From JBKPFU01 sp046728975 (GTDB lineage: Bacteria; Actinomycetota; Thermoleophilia; Gaiellales; Gaiellaceae), in NCBI GenBank assembly GCA_046728975.1, contig JBKPFU010000101.1, positions 1-23,955 on the forward strand: a stretch of 23,955 bases of DNA, given 5' to 3'. Shown piece after piece: positions 7,936 through 14,822 of this stretch; the stretch's first letter is position 1, and each line of letters starts with the position of its first letter. The position numbers and the translations under genes are program-made. The notes beneath the pieces are model-generated. The model did no database searches. It saw nothing but the letters and a program-made list of their open reading frames with translations, and was not told the origin of the DNA.

Positions 7936-8750
7936 TCCGCCGGAGCCTCCTCCGCCGTCTCGGCGGCGGCGACCTTCTCGTACTCGGGCGCCTCCGCGAC
8001 TTCCTCAGCGGGAGGGCCCTCCTCCTCCGCGGGCTCGGTCGGAGGCGCCGCCATCTCAGCCGGCGTGACCCGAGCCTTGCCGGCCTCGATCGCGTCCGCG
8101 ATCACCCGCACGATCAGCGAGCAGGAACGGATCGCGTCGTCGTTCCCCGGGACCACGTAGTCGGCCTCGTCCGGATCGCAGTTCGTGTCGACGAGCGCGA
8201 TGATGGGCAGCCCAAGCCGCCGCGCCTCGCGCACCGCCAGCTGTTCCTTGCGGAGGTCGATCACGAGCGCAGCCTCGGGCTGGCGGCGCATGTCGGCCAC
8301 GCCGCCGAGATTCATCTCGAGCTTCTCGAGCTCGCCCTGCATCGAGATCCGCTCCTTCGGCGGCAGGAGGTCAAGCTGCCCCTCTTCCTTCAGCCGCCGC
8401 AGCTCGTGCAGATGCTCGATCCGGTCGGAGATCGTGCGCCAGTTCGTCAAGAGGCCGCCCAGCCAGCGGTGGTTGACGAACGGCATCCCGACGCGCTTCG
8501 CCTGCTCCTCGATCGCGTCCTGGGCCTGCTTCTTGGTCCCCACGAAGAGGATCGCCCCGCCGCGCTCGGCGACGTTGCGCGCGAAGGCGGCGGCCTCCTC
8601 GAGCAACTGCAGCGTCTGCTGCAGGTCGATGATGTAGATGCCGCCGCGCTCGGTGAAGATGAAGCGCTTCATCTTCGGGTTCCAGCGGCGGGTCTGGTGG
8701 CCGAAGTGCATGCCGGCCTCCAGAAGCTCTCGCATGGTTACGACGGACAC
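7932..8750 (-). CDS. rpsB: Ribosomal protein S2
   Basis: This is a small-subunit ribosomal protein. The N-terminus MSVVTMRELLEAGMHFGHQ is typical of bacterial S2, with RRWNPKMKRFIF, IYIIDLQQT, FVGTKKQAQ, VNHRWLGGLLTNW, and IIALVDTNCDP following. The core ends at about 230. A C-terminal tail of about 40 residues rich in Glu, Ala and Pro extends it to 272, as seen in high-GC actinobacteria. The GTG start at 8750 has an AAAGGGG ribosome site 7-13 bases upstream. It heads the rpsB-tsf-pyrH-frr-uppS-cdsA run and has a 130-base leader with a strong hairpin, so autoregulation by S2 is possible. Confidence 0.97.
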   Translation of the reverse strand: MSVVTMRELLEAGMHFGHQTRRWNPKMKRFIFTERGGIYIIDLQQTLQLLEEAAAFARNVAERGGAILFVGTKKQAQDAIEEQAKRVGMPFVNHRWLGGLLTNWRTISDRIEHLHELRRLKEEGQLDLLPPKERISMQGELEKLEMNLGGVADMRRQPEAALVIDLRKEQLAVREARRLGLPIIALVDTNCDPDEADYVVPGNDDAIRSCSLIVRVIADAIEAGKARVTPAEMAAPPTEPAEEEGPPAEEVAEAPEYEKVAAAETAEEAPAE

Positions 8751-8799
8751 GGGTGAGCCCCTTTCTCTTGGTTAAAGCCTTGCTTCCGGCGGGGGCCGC

Positions 8800-8845
8800 G
8801 GGTGGACCGGCGCGTCCGTCTTCAAGCGCACCGGCACCGCCACCC
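8800..8845 (-). promoter_or_regulatory. Candidate rpsB 5' leader hairpin
   Basis: Between the likely rpsB promoter and start codon, GGGTGG (8800-8805) pairs with CCACCC (8840-8845), and an inner stem around 8807-8813 / 8826-8834 (CCGG and GCGC arms, one bulged A) closes a loop of about 12 bases. S2 is known to regulate its own mRNA through the leader in other bacteria, but I do not recognise a named motif here. The assignment as a ribosomal-protein leader is inference. Confidence 0.35.
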
Positions 8846-8880
8846 TGCCGATCCGCCGGGTCGGTGACGAAAACCGCTGC

Positions 8881-8886
8881 ATCCTA
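8881..8886 (-). promoter_or_regulatory. Candidate rpsB promoter -10 element
   Basis: The minus strand reads TGCTAGGAT, i.e. TAGGAT with a TG extension, about 130 bases before the rpsB GTG. No clear -35 box is visible at 17-18 bases. It is the best -10-like sequence in the 188-base divergent region 8751-8938. Confidence 0.35.
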
Positions 8887-8938
8887 GCAACCGTCGGTTC
8901 TGGCTCAGGTTTGCGGCCGGCTTGCCGATATCTCCGAC

Positions 8939-9889
8939 ATGGGGGCAACGGAGATCAAGGGGAAGGTCCTCGAAGACCTGGCGACCGAGATCCGGGAGGC
9001 GAGCTGGGAGCTCGCGCTTGCGGTGGTCGAAGAGGGGCTGCGCGAGGACACGATCCCGTCCCTTGCCCGGCTCGGCCGTCTCGGTCAGCTCGGCGACATG
9101 CCCACCTTCATCTCCGAGCTTGCGAACGAGCTGGGCGACCCGCGGCCCGACCGCGTCGGCCGGGGTAGTCCACTGACCATGATCGTCCGCGATCACGCGC
9201 GCCAGCGCGAGGCGCTCGGCTTCGCGCCGCGCGACATCGTCACCGAGTTCCTGCTGCTGCGCCGCGTCCTGTGGCGGCTCGTCTCCGAGCGCAGCGTCGA
9301 GCTCGAGACGGGTGACGTGCTGGAGCTGGAGCGCCGGCTGAACGACGCGATCGACCGTCTCGTGACCGAGTGCGTCGTCGCGTATTTCGACCGCGCCACC
9401 TCCGAGCTCGCCTACAAGGCGCGCCACGACCAGCTGACCGACCTGCTGAACCACGCCGTCTTCACCCGCGAGCTCGAGCTCGAGCTCGACCGTGCCTCGC
9501 GGTACAAGCACGGGACCACGCTGGTCTTCATCGACTTCGACCGCTTCAAGGAGATCAACGACACGATGGGCCATCCTGAGGGCGATCGCGTGCTCCGGAA
9601 GGTCGCCGGTCTCCTACGCGAGTCGCTACGCCGCACGGACCTCGCCGGCCGGATGGGCGGCGACGAGTTCGCCGCGATCCTGGTCGAGTCCGACGCCGAG
9701 ACCGGCGGCCGCCTGCTCGCTCGGTTTCACGACCGTCTCGACGAGCTGATCGCCTGCGGCGAGCTGCCGGCCGAGGTGACGGTGAGCGCGGGACTTGCCC
9801 ACTACCCGGAAGAGGGCGAGACGCCAGAGGCGTTGTTCAGGATCGCGGACGCGCGGCTCTACGACGCCAAGCGATCCAAGCACGCCTGA
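8939..9889 (+). CDS. Diguanylate cyclase (GGDEF domain) with N-terminal helical sensor-like domain
   Basis: The protein probably makes cyclic di-GMP from two GTP. The C-terminal half (about 155-316) is a complete GGDEF domain: RHDQLTDLLNHAVF, FIDFDRFKEINDTMGH, the active-site GGDEF at 240-244, and an intact inhibitory I-site RRTD at 231-234, five residues before GGDEF, so product feedback is expected. The N-terminal half (1-150) is helical and includes ALGFAPRDIVTEFLLLRRVL, resembling the helical N-terminal sensor domains of RsbR/RsbU-type and some histidine kinase proteins. Its ligand is unknown. No membrane segment is seen, so it is cytoplasmic. ATG at 8939 lacks a Shine-Dalgarno sequence, and a GATATC hexamer ends 6 bases upstream. 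It is alone on the plus strand between rpsB and rluD, and its last 31 bases overlap the rluD tail. Confidence 0.92.
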   Translation: MGATEIKGKVLEDLATEIREASWELALAVVEEGLREDTIPSLARLGRLGQLGDMPTFISELANELGDPRPDRVGRGSPLTMIVRDHARQREALGFAPRDIVTEFLLLRRVLWRLVSERSVELETGDVLELERRLNDAIDRLVTECVVAYFDRATSELAYKARHDQLTDLLNHAVFTRELELELDRASRYKHGTTLVFIDFDRFKEINDTMGHPEGDRVLRKVAGLLRESLRRTDLAGRMGGDEFAAILVESDAETGGRLLARFHDRLDELIACGELPAEVTVSAGLAHYPEEGETPEALFRIADARLYDAKRSKHA

Positions 9890-10734
9890 AGATCGTCCGG
9901 CAGAGGCGAATGCGCTTCGAGCCGGTTTTCGGTGAAGGGATGGTCGAACGCGAGGCGCGCCGCGTGCAGGAACTGCCGTTCGAGGGCAAGGTCGCGGACG
10001 CCGTAGACGCCGTCACCAACGACGGGCAGGTCGATCGCGGCCAGGTGGACACGGATCTGGTGCGTACGTCCGGTCTCGAGCCGAACGCGGAGCAGCGCGT
10101 AGCCGTCGAACAGGCGCTCGACGGTGAAGTAGGTTACCGCCTCGCGAGGGGAGTCGGTGTCCAGCGATTGGCGCGTCGGGTCGTTCCGATCACGGCCGAT
10201 CGGCGCCTCGATCCGCCCCCGCCACGACTGCGGGCGCCCGCGGACGAGCGCGAGGTACTCGCGCTCGAGCGCCCGGCGACGCACGAGTTTCTGCAGCCGG
10301 CGGTACGCCTCCTCGGAGCGCGCGACGACGAGCAAGCCCGACGTGTTGCGGTCGAGGCGGTGGACTATCCCGGGCCGCTCGGCCTCCTCCCCGCCCGCGA
10401 TCTTCTCGAGCAGGCCGTGCACGAGCGTGCCGCGCGCGTGGCCGGCCGCGGGGTGGACGACGACGCCGGCCGGCTTGTCCACGATTAGCAGGTGCTCGTC
10501 CTCGTACGCGATCCGGAGCGGGACTTCCTCGGCTTCGAGCCGCCCGGACGTTTGCTCGGGCTCATCGAGCTCCAGCTCCTCCCCGCCCTCGAGCCGGTAG
10601 CTCTTCGCCCGCCGCTCGCCGTCGACGCGCACCGCCCCTTCGCCGACCAGGCGCTCGGCGAGTGTCCTGGAACCGACAGCGTCAAGGGTCGCGACGAAGC
10701 GGTCGAGCCGCTCGCCCGCGGCTTCGTCCGGCAC
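9859..10734 (-). CDS. rluD: RluD/RluA-family 23S rRNA pseudouridine synthase
   Basis: This enzyme isomerises specific uridines in 23S rRNA, by analogy with RluD/YlyB. From the GTG at 10734 it is 291 residues: an S4 RNA-binding domain (about 8-60, with ERLDRFVATL and GAVRVDGE) and the catalytic domain with VDKPAGVVVHP (85-95) and HRLDRNTSGLLV holding catalytic Asp128. RTHQIRVHL and PVVGDGVYG follow. The start is uncertain: an in-frame CTG at 10752 overlaps the lspA stop and would add six residues that fit the first beta strand. The open frame runs far upstream through lspA but that part is spurious. The stop lies inside the opposing GGDEF gene. Order lspA-rluD is conserved in Gram-positive bacteria. 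Confidence 0.92.
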   Translation of the reverse strand: MPDEAAGERLDRFVATLDAVGSRTLAERLVGEGAVRVDGERRAKSYRLEGGEELELDEPEQTSGRLEAEEVPLRIAYEDEHLLIVDKPAGVVVHPAAGHARGTLVHGLLEKIAGGEEAERPGIVHRLDRNTSGLLVVARSEEAYRRLQKLVRRRALEREYLALVRGRPQSWRGRIEAPIGRDRNDPTRQSLDTDSPREAVTYFTVERLFDGYALLRVRLETGRTHQIRVHLAAIDLPVVGDGVYGVRDLALERQFLHAARLAFDHPFTENRLEAHSPLPDDLQACLDRLAS

Positions 10735-10748
10735 TCGGAGGCGAAGCG

Positions 10749-11312
10749 TCAGGTGTGCCTGCGGCGCACGCCCCCCTCGCCGAGGAGGAGCGTGGCGAAG
10801 AGGATCGCGACGCCGACCACGATGAACGAGTCGGCGAGGTTGAACGCCGGCCAGTACCGCAGATCCAGAAAGTCGGTCACGTAGCCGAGCCGGATCCGGT
10901 CGACGAGGTTCGAGGCGCTCCCGCCGATCAGAAGCCCCAGCGCGACCGGCAGGACCGGATGGCGGGCACCGGAGCGCGCGAAGTAGACGAGCATCCATCC
11001 GACTGCGAACGCCGTCAGCGCCGTCACGAGCGCGGTCGCGCTGGAAAAGAGGCCGAAGGCGATCCCGGAGTTCTGAACGTGGTGGATCGAGAACGGGCCC
11101 ACGACGTGGACCTCCTCGTCGAGCGCGAGCTGGCTCGTGACGACGTGTTTCGTCACCTGGTCGGCGAGGAGCGCAGCCGCGACTACGGCGCCGAGGCCGA
11201 TCCACTGCGCGGGCCGCGCGGCCAGCGAGCGCTTGGCGACCGAGAACGGCGTCAGAGCATCGGTAGCAGAGCCGACCCGGACATCCACCGTCCGGTGTGC
11301 AGGCTCGGTCAT
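10749..11312 (-). CDS. lspA: Lipoprotein signal peptidase (signal peptidase II)
   Basis: LspA removes signal peptides from diacylglyceryl-modified prolipoproteins in the membrane. The 187-residue protein has four hydrophobic segments and the family motifs: an N-terminal ADQVTKH (50-56), QNSGIAFGLF (80-89), GSASNLVDRIRLGYVTDF with catalytic Asp147, and AFNLADS with catalytic Asp161. The N-terminal cytoplasmic tail of about 35 residues is long, as in actinobacteria. ATG at 11312 overlaps the stop of the zinc-finger gene (ATGA). A substrate candidate, the lipoprotein at 17400-17789, is in the same window. Confidence 0.95.
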   Translation of the reverse strand: MTEPAHRTVDVRVGSATDALTPFSVAKRSLAARPAQWIGLGAVVAAALLADQVTKHVVTSQLALDEEVHVVGPFSIHHVQNSGIAFGLFSSATALVTALTAFAVGWMLVYFARSGARHPVLPVALGLLIGGSASNLVDRIRLGYVTDFLDLRYWPAFNLADSFIVVGVAILFATLLLGEGGVRRRHT

Positions 11313-11680
11313 CCGCGCCCCGCGCGGCGCTTGCAGTCGATGCACTGAGTCGCGTAGGGAAGCAGCTCGAGGCGTTCGGCCTCGATCAGCTTCTCGCACG
11401 TTCGGCAGACGCCGAAGCTCCCGTCCTCGATTCGCTCTAGCGCGGCGTCGATCTCGCGGAGCACGTGCTCGGAGTTCTCTTCGAGCGTGTAGTCGATCTC
11501 GCGATCGACCGTCACGGTCGCGGTGTCGGCGAGGTGGTTGTCCACCGACCCGACCACCTCGTCCGTCTCGTCCTCGATCGAGCCCGGGTTCTCCTCGTGC
11601 AGGTAGGAGATCGCCTCGACGACCCGCTGCCGCTCCTCGAGCAGCTTCTGGCGGAAGTGATCGGTGTCGACCTGGCTCAC
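11309..11680 (-). CDS. TraR/DksA-family C4 zinc-finger protein (YlyA/YteA type)
   Basis: This is a 123-residue protein with an N-terminal coiled-coil (about 8-85) and a C-terminal four-cysteine zinc finger (C92, C95, C113, C116; CRTC and CIDC). The conserved segment DNHLADTA at 47-54 lies at the coiled-coil tip, where DksA has its acidic tip, and is typical of the YteA/YlyA subfamily. Family members bind RNA polymerase through the secondary channel, so a role in tuning transcription is likely but not shown. It is coupled by 4-base overlaps to the DUF167 gene upstream and lspA downstream. In Bacillus the same spot before lspA-rluD is held by ylyA. Confidence 0.88.
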   Translation of the reverse strand: MSQVDTDHFRQKLLEERQRVVEAISYLHEENPGSIEDETDEVVGSVDNHLADTATVTVDREIDYTLEENSEHVLREIDAALERIEDGSFGVCRTCEKLIEAERLELLPYATQCIDCKRRAGRG

Positions 11681-11961
11681 CGGCGCTTCCCGTTCTCCAG
11701 CCGGCGCTCAGCTTCCTCGAGCGCGAGCCCCTCGACGAGGACGACCTTGTCGCGGCCCCTGTGGCCGGAAACGAGCGTCAGGCTTCGGTTCGGGAGATGG
11801 AGCCGCTCGGCGAGGAGCTCGACCACGGCGTCGTTCGCGCGGCCCTTCTCGGGCGGCGCGGCAACGCGCAGCTTCCAGGCGTTGCCGTGGCGGCCGGCGA
11901 TCTCGGTCCGTGAAGACCCGGGCGAAACACGCAGGTGCAGGCGCGCCGAAGGCTCTTCCAC
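11677..11961 (-). CDS. DUF167 (YggU-family) protein
   Basis: This is a 94-residue member of the DUF167/YggU family, which has no firmly known function. The family core is clear: LRVSPGSSRTEI near the N-terminus, LRVAAPPEKGRANDAVVELLA in the middle, and SLTLVSGHRGRDKVV. The fold is a small alpha/beta domain, cytoplasmic, with no signal peptide. The GTG start at 11961 has TATACT exactly 6 bases upstream and no conventional leader, so it may head its own operon with the zinc-finger gene, lspA and rluD. YggU genes often sit beside yggT, which is two genes away here. Confidence 0.88.
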   Translation of the reverse strand: MEEPSARLHLRVSPGSSRTEIAGRHGNAWKLRVAAPPEKGRANDAVVELLAERLHLPNRSLTLVSGHRGRDKVVLVEGLALEEAERRLENGKRR

Positions 11962-11967
11962 GGCCCC

Positions 11968-11973
11968 AGTATA
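11968..11973 (-). promoter_or_regulatory. Candidate -10 element for the DUF167-traR-lspA-rluD operon
   Basis: TATACT on the minus strand is a near-consensus -10 hexamer. It ends exactly six bases before the GTG of the DUF167 gene, which predicts a leaderless mRNA. It lies in the 23-base gap after the divIVA stop. No good -35 element was seen in the divIVA tail. This is the strongest of the leaderless-type sites in the window. Confidence 0.5.
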
Positions 11974-11984
11974 GGTTTGTGCGA

Positions 11985-12431
11985 TCAGGCGGCTTCCGCT
12001 TCCGGTTCGGCTTCCGCCTCCGCCTCGGCATCCTCCACGGCGTCGAGGGCGGTCGTGAGCAGGGCCTTGACCTTCCGCGCCTCGCCCAGCAGGCGAGCCC
12101 GCTCGCCCACGGCGTCCCGTGTGATCGCGCGCGCCTCCGCATGCGCCTCGGTCAAGATCAGCTCGGTCTCGCGACGCGCCTGGTCCTTGAGCTCGTGCGC
12201 CGCCTTCTCGGCGGAGACGAGCGTCGTCCGCAGGAGCGCCTCGGCCTCGCGGTGCCGCACGATTTCGGCCTCGAGCAACTCCACCTTGTCGGCCAGGTCA
12301 GCGCGCTCGCGCCAAACCTCCTCGAACGACTCGACCGTGGCCTCGATGACCTGGTCGACCGTCGCCCGGTGGTAGCCGAACAGGCTTCGCTTGAACCTCA
12401 CATGTCTGAGCTCTACCGGTGTATCGGGCAT
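11985..12431 (-). CDS. divIVA: DivIVA-domain coiled-coil protein
   Basis: This is a short (148-residue) DivIVA-like protein, expected to bind curved membrane at poles or septum and organise growth or division. The N-terminal domain shows FKRSLFGYHRATVDQVIEAT (12-31), matching the conserved FxxxxxGY..xxVDxfl pattern. Residues 32-130 are an almost continuous coiled coil. The tail is a low-complexity Glu-Ala run. The ATG at 12431 has a strong GAGGAGG ribosome site 6 bases upstream, one of the best in the window, and lies 13 bases after the yggT stop. Compared with classical Wag31/DivIVA (over 200 residues) it is small, so it may be a secondary paralogue. Confidence 0.85.
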   Translation of the reverse strand: MPDTPVELRHVRFKRSLFGYHRATVDQVIEATVESFEEVWRERADLADKVELLEAEIVRHREAEALLRTTLVSAEKAAHELKDQARRETELILTEAHAEARAITRDAVGERARLLGEARKVKALLTTALDAVEDAEAEAEAEPEAEAA

Positions 12432-12444
12432 CCCATCCTCCTCG

Positions 12445-12780
12445 TCAGTCGAAGCGGGCGAAGATCTCGTCGATCACCCGCATGAGCACGAACAGCACGG
12501 CGATCGCCACGACGGGAGACAGGTCGAGCGGGCCGAGCGGTGGAAGGACGCGCCGGAACAGCCGCAGGTACGGCTCGCAGACGTCGCGCAAGAAGTCCTG
12601 GATCCGCCTGATCCACGGCGAGTAGGGCATCCGGACCCAGGACATCAGGATGTAGATGAAGATCAGCAGCGCATAGACGTAGATGAAGTCGTCTATGAAG
12701 CGGTTGATCGACGACGCGGTGTCGAAGAGCAGGCTTGCAACGGCGACGGGCGCGCCCATGAACAGGTTTTCGGCCCTCAC
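12445..12780 (-). CDS. YggT-family membrane protein (YlmG)
   Basis: This 111-residue protein has two hydrophobic segments (about 33-50 and 88-103) separated by the conserved YggT motif PYSPWIRRIQDFLRDVCEPYLR followed by FRRVLPPLGPLDLSPVVA. The family is linked to division and osmotic or chloroplast-related membrane organisation, with no defined biochemical activity. GTG at 12780 has GGAG 7 bases upstream; ATG at 12759 is a weaker alternative. It lies between sepF and divIVA, as ylmG does in Firmicutes and Actinobacteria, but is separated from sepF by 169 bases holding two hairpins. Confidence 0.9.
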   Translation of the reverse strand: MRAENLFMGAPVAVASLLFDTASSINRFIDDFIYVYALLIFIYILMSWVRMPYSPWIRRIQDFLRDVCEPYLRLFRRVLPPLGPLDLSPVVAIAVLFVLMRVIDEIFARFD

Positions 12781-12845
12781 GTGCGTGCTCCTACGCTAAC
12801 GAGGACAGGGCGAAAGGCTTGTCGGTTCGTGGAAAGAAACGAGTT

Positions 12846-12871
12846 GCCGGCGAAGCCGGGCTTCGCCCGGC
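12846..12871. terminator. GC-rich hairpin between sepF and yggT
   Basis: GCCGGGC (12855-12861), TTC, GCCCGGC (12865-12871) form a perfect 7-base stem. An alternative longer pairing joins 12846-12856 with 12860-12871, with one bulge. On the minus strand it is followed by a moderately T-rich stretch rather than a clean U run, so intrinsic termination would be weak. A processing or pausing role is equally possible. Confidence 0.35.
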
Positions 12872-12918
12872 AAAAGCCCCGCGACGCATGGGTTGAGACT
12901 ACGGAGAAGGAGGGGGCT

Positions 12919-12946
12919 CACGGGGGAACCATGGGGTTCCCCCGTG
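12919..12946. terminator. Perfect 12-base-pair hairpin just downstream of sepF
   Basis: CACGGGGGAACC (12919-12930) and GGTTCCCCCGTG (12935-12946) are exact complements with an ATGG loop. It starts four bases after the sepF stop codon. On the minus strand it is followed by a C/T-rich stretch without a clear U tract. It most likely ends or stabilises the pgeF-yggS-sepF mRNA. The core also looks like a dispersed intergenic palindrome, which needs a genome-wide count. Confidence 0.5.
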
Positions 12947-12949
12947 GAA

Positions 12950-13507
12950 CTAAGCCTGGTTGAAGAAGCCGCCGTGCTCGAGCAGGCGGGCACGTTCTTC
13001 GGCGGAGACTTCGACGTTCCGCGGCGTGAGCAGGAAAACCTTGTCGGCGACGCGCTGCATGCCGCCGTCGAGGGCATACGTGAGGCCGCTCGTGAAATCG
13101 ATCAGGCGCTTCGACAGCTCCTGGTCGGCGCCCTGGAGGTTCAGGATGACCGGGACCGAATCCTTGAACTTGTCCGCGATCTGCTGCGCGTCGTTGAAGC
13201 TCCGCGGCAGGATCAGATGAACGCTGACGCGCGGGACCGCTGCGATCGGCGGCGACGGCGCCTGCTCCGTGCGCCCCCGACGGCTTGGCCGGGCCACGGC
13301 GGTGCGCTCAGCCTCGGGCTCCGGGTCGGTCCAGTCCTCGAATTCGCCGCGGCGGCCGCGCGGCTGGAGCCGCCGCACGTTCGGGCGCTCGGAGTAGGAG
13401 CGCTCTAGCTCCTCCTCGGTGAGATAGCCGTCCTCGTCCCAGTCGTCGTCCTCCTCGGCGATTCCGAAGTAGACGAGCGTGCGGTTCCAGACGTCTGCTA
13501 GGCCCAT
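12950..13507 (-). CDS. sepF: Cell division protein SepF
   Basis: SepF tethers and bundles FtsZ filaments at the membrane. The 185-residue protein has an N-terminal amphipathic membrane-targeting helix (GLADVWNRTLVYFG, 2-15), an acidic then Arg-rich disordered linker (about 18-92), and the C-terminal SepF core: HLILPRSFNDAQQIADKF, VPVILNLQGAD, RLIDFTSGLTYALDG, and VADKVFLLTPRNVEVS. ATG at 13507 lies 12 bases after the yggS stop and has no Shine-Dalgarno sequence. A TAACAT hexamer overlapping the yggS stop lies 9 bases upstream. ftsZ itself is not in the window. Confidence 0.95.
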   Translation of the reverse strand: MGLADVWNRTLVYFGIAEEDDDWDEDGYLTEEELERSYSERPNVRRLQPRGRRGEFEDWTDPEPEAERTAVARPSRRGRTEQAPSPPIAAVPRVSVHLILPRSFNDAQQIADKFKDSVPVILNLQGADQELSKRLIDFTSGLTYALDGGMQRVADKVFLLTPRNVEVSAEERARLLEHGGFFNQA

Positions 13508-13516
13508 GACGCGCGA

Positions 13517-13522
13517 ATGTTA
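13517..13522 (-). promoter_or_regulatory. Candidate -10 element for sepF
   Basis: TAACAT on the minus strand begins with the TAA stop codon of yggS and lies nine bases before the sepF ATG. It fits the TANNNT pattern, and sepF lacks a ribosome site. Spacing is looser than at the DUF167 gene or ispG, so confidence is low. Confidence 0.3.
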
Positions 13523-14122
13523 CCGCCCGTACAACACCGATCCCAGCCGCACGAGCGTGGCTCCTTCTTCGACGGCGACGCGAAAATCCTGGCTCGTTCC
13601 CATCGAAAGCTCCTGCAAGCCGTGCTGTTCGGCGAGTTGCCGCAACCGGCGGAAGTACGGGCGTGATGACTCGGGATCGCTCGTTTCCGGCGGCATCGTC
13701 ATCAGCCCGCGCACGTCGCCGTAGAGCGAGAGGAACCGGTCGAGCTCGCCTTCGGGAATGCCGGACTTCGTCTGCTCGCCTGAAAGGTTGACCTCGACGA
13801 GGGCCGGAATCTCGAGTCGCTTCGCGGCCGATTCCGACGAAAGCGAGTGGCAGAGCTCGCAGATCGCGTTGACCGTCTTCGCTTTCCGGCTCTGGAGGTG
13901 GCCGATGAAGTGCCAGCGAAAAGCGTCGCCGTAGGTCGCGTGCTTCGCCTCGAGGTCCTGCGCACGGTTCTCGCCGACGACCTCGATGCCGGCCTCCGCC
14001 AGCACGCCCAGCTCCTCGGCAGAGACGTACTTGGTCGCCGCCACAATCGCCACTCCGGCGCCGAGCTCGCCGCGAAGGCGCTCGTAGCGCTCACGGACGT
14101 CGTCAGCCGATAACGGCGACAA
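13520..14122 (-). CDS. yggS: YggS/YlmE-type pyridoxal phosphate homeostasis protein
   Basis: This PLP-binding TIM-barrel protein keeps free PLP and amino/keto acid pools in balance and has no known enzyme activity. The PLP lysine is K31 in AATKYV. Other family blocks are VGENRAQDLEAK, WHFIGHLQSRKAK, VEVNLSGEQTKSG and LSMGTSQDF, ending in VRLGSVLYG. The 200-residue length is slightly short of the usual 220-230. The start appears to be TTG at 14122, overlapping the end of pgeF by 20 bases; no other start codon precedes the first conserved helix. The pgeF-yggS-sepF order is conserved in Gram-positive bacteria (ylmD-ylmE-sepF). Confidence 0.93.
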   Translation of the reverse strand: MSPLSADDVRERYERLRGELGAGVAIVAATKYVSAEELGVLAEAGIEVVGENRAQDLEAKHATYGDAFRWHFIGHLQSRKAKTVNAICELCHSLSSESAAKRLEIPALVEVNLSGEQTKSGIPEGELDRFLSLYGDVRGLMTMPPETSDPESSRPYFRRLRQLAEQHGLQELSMGTSQDFRVAVEEGATLVRLGSVLYGR

Positions 14123-14822
14123 CGCCCTGCCGACCGGTCGTGCCGCGGTCGCGGCGATGCGAGAAGAAGAGCTCAGGATGGCAGAAGGTGCAGAGATCCG
14201 TCCGCTCGACGTCTTCGCAGCCGGCGCTACGCAGCGCCCGCTCCGACGACGACCAGAGGTCGAGCCGTCCCTCGCGCACGACTTCTTCGCCGAAGCGGCG
14301 GCGGAACGGCTCGGCGACGTCGTCCTTCACCTCGTAGCAGCACGGCCCGATGCCCGGGCCGATCGCGGCCGTGAGCCGGTCACCCCCGACCGCCTCGACG
14401 CCGGCCTCGACGATTCCGCGGAGCAATCCCTGCCAGCCGACGTGGAGCACCGCCAGGGCGGGCTTCGCCCCGTTCGCCCGCGCGATCGCGACCGGAAGGC
14501 AATCCGCCGTGAGGAGCATCATCGGCTGCCCAGGCTCGTCGCTCCAGAGGCCGTCGCAGCGATCGAACTGCGTCCCCGGCGTGGTGATCCCGCGAGGCTC
14601 TGCCTTGGCGACGCGCGAGCCGTGGTGCTGCCAGGCCATTGTCGCGCGCTCGGCATCCGCACCTGCCGACGCGCAGGCGCGGCGTCGGTTCTCGACCACG
14701 TTCTCGGGCCGGTCTGCGGTGAGCATTCCGAGGTTCAACGACTCGAACGGCCCCTCGCTGACGCCGCCGACCCGGGTCGTGAACGCGACCCGGTAGGCAG
14801 CAGGTGCATTCCAGGGGATCAT
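14103..14822 (-). CDS. pgeF: PgeF/YfiH-family multicopper-fold protein (YlmD; 'polyphenol oxidase')
   Basis: This 239-residue DUF152-family protein has been linked in other bacteria to removing wrongly incorporated L-Ser from UDP-MurNAc peptides (PgeF) and to purine nucleoside phosphorolysis. The metal-binding residues are visible: H67 in QHHGSRV, C108 in TADCLP, and H127 in HVGWQG. GPGIGPCCYEV and the C-terminal SHRRD are also family features. ATG at 14822 overlaps the stop of the upstream fusion gene (ATGA). Being next to yggS and sepF ties it to envelope growth, though which reaction matters here cannot be read from sequence. Confidence 0.92.
   Translation of the reverse strand: MIPWNAPAAYRVAFTTRVGGVSEGPFESLNLGMLTADRPENVVENRRRACASAGADAERATMAWQHHGSRVAKAEPRGITTPGTQFDRCDGLWSDEPGQPMMLLTADCLPVAIARANGAKPALAVLHVGWQGLLRGIVEAGVEAVGGDRLTAAIGPGIGPCCYEVKDDVAEPFRRRFGEEVVREGRLDLWSSSERALRSAGCEDVERTDLCTFCHPELFFSHRRDRGTTGRQGVVAVIG

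Noticed and set aside
8751..8938. A riboswitch or small RNA gene in the divergent rpsB/GGDEF region
   Set aside because: Only one clear hairpin and a promoter-like site could be found; no known riboswitch core was recognised.
10735..11205. N-terminal extension of rluD through lspA (about 157 extra codons)
   Set aside because: The added protein is Arg-rich with no similarity to S4-domain enzymes and lies in another frame of lspA.
11985..12040. Short repeated GC-rich units at the end of divIVA as a possible tandem repeat element
   Set aside because: They simply encode the Glu-Ala low-complexity tail of the protein; no unit length is kept.
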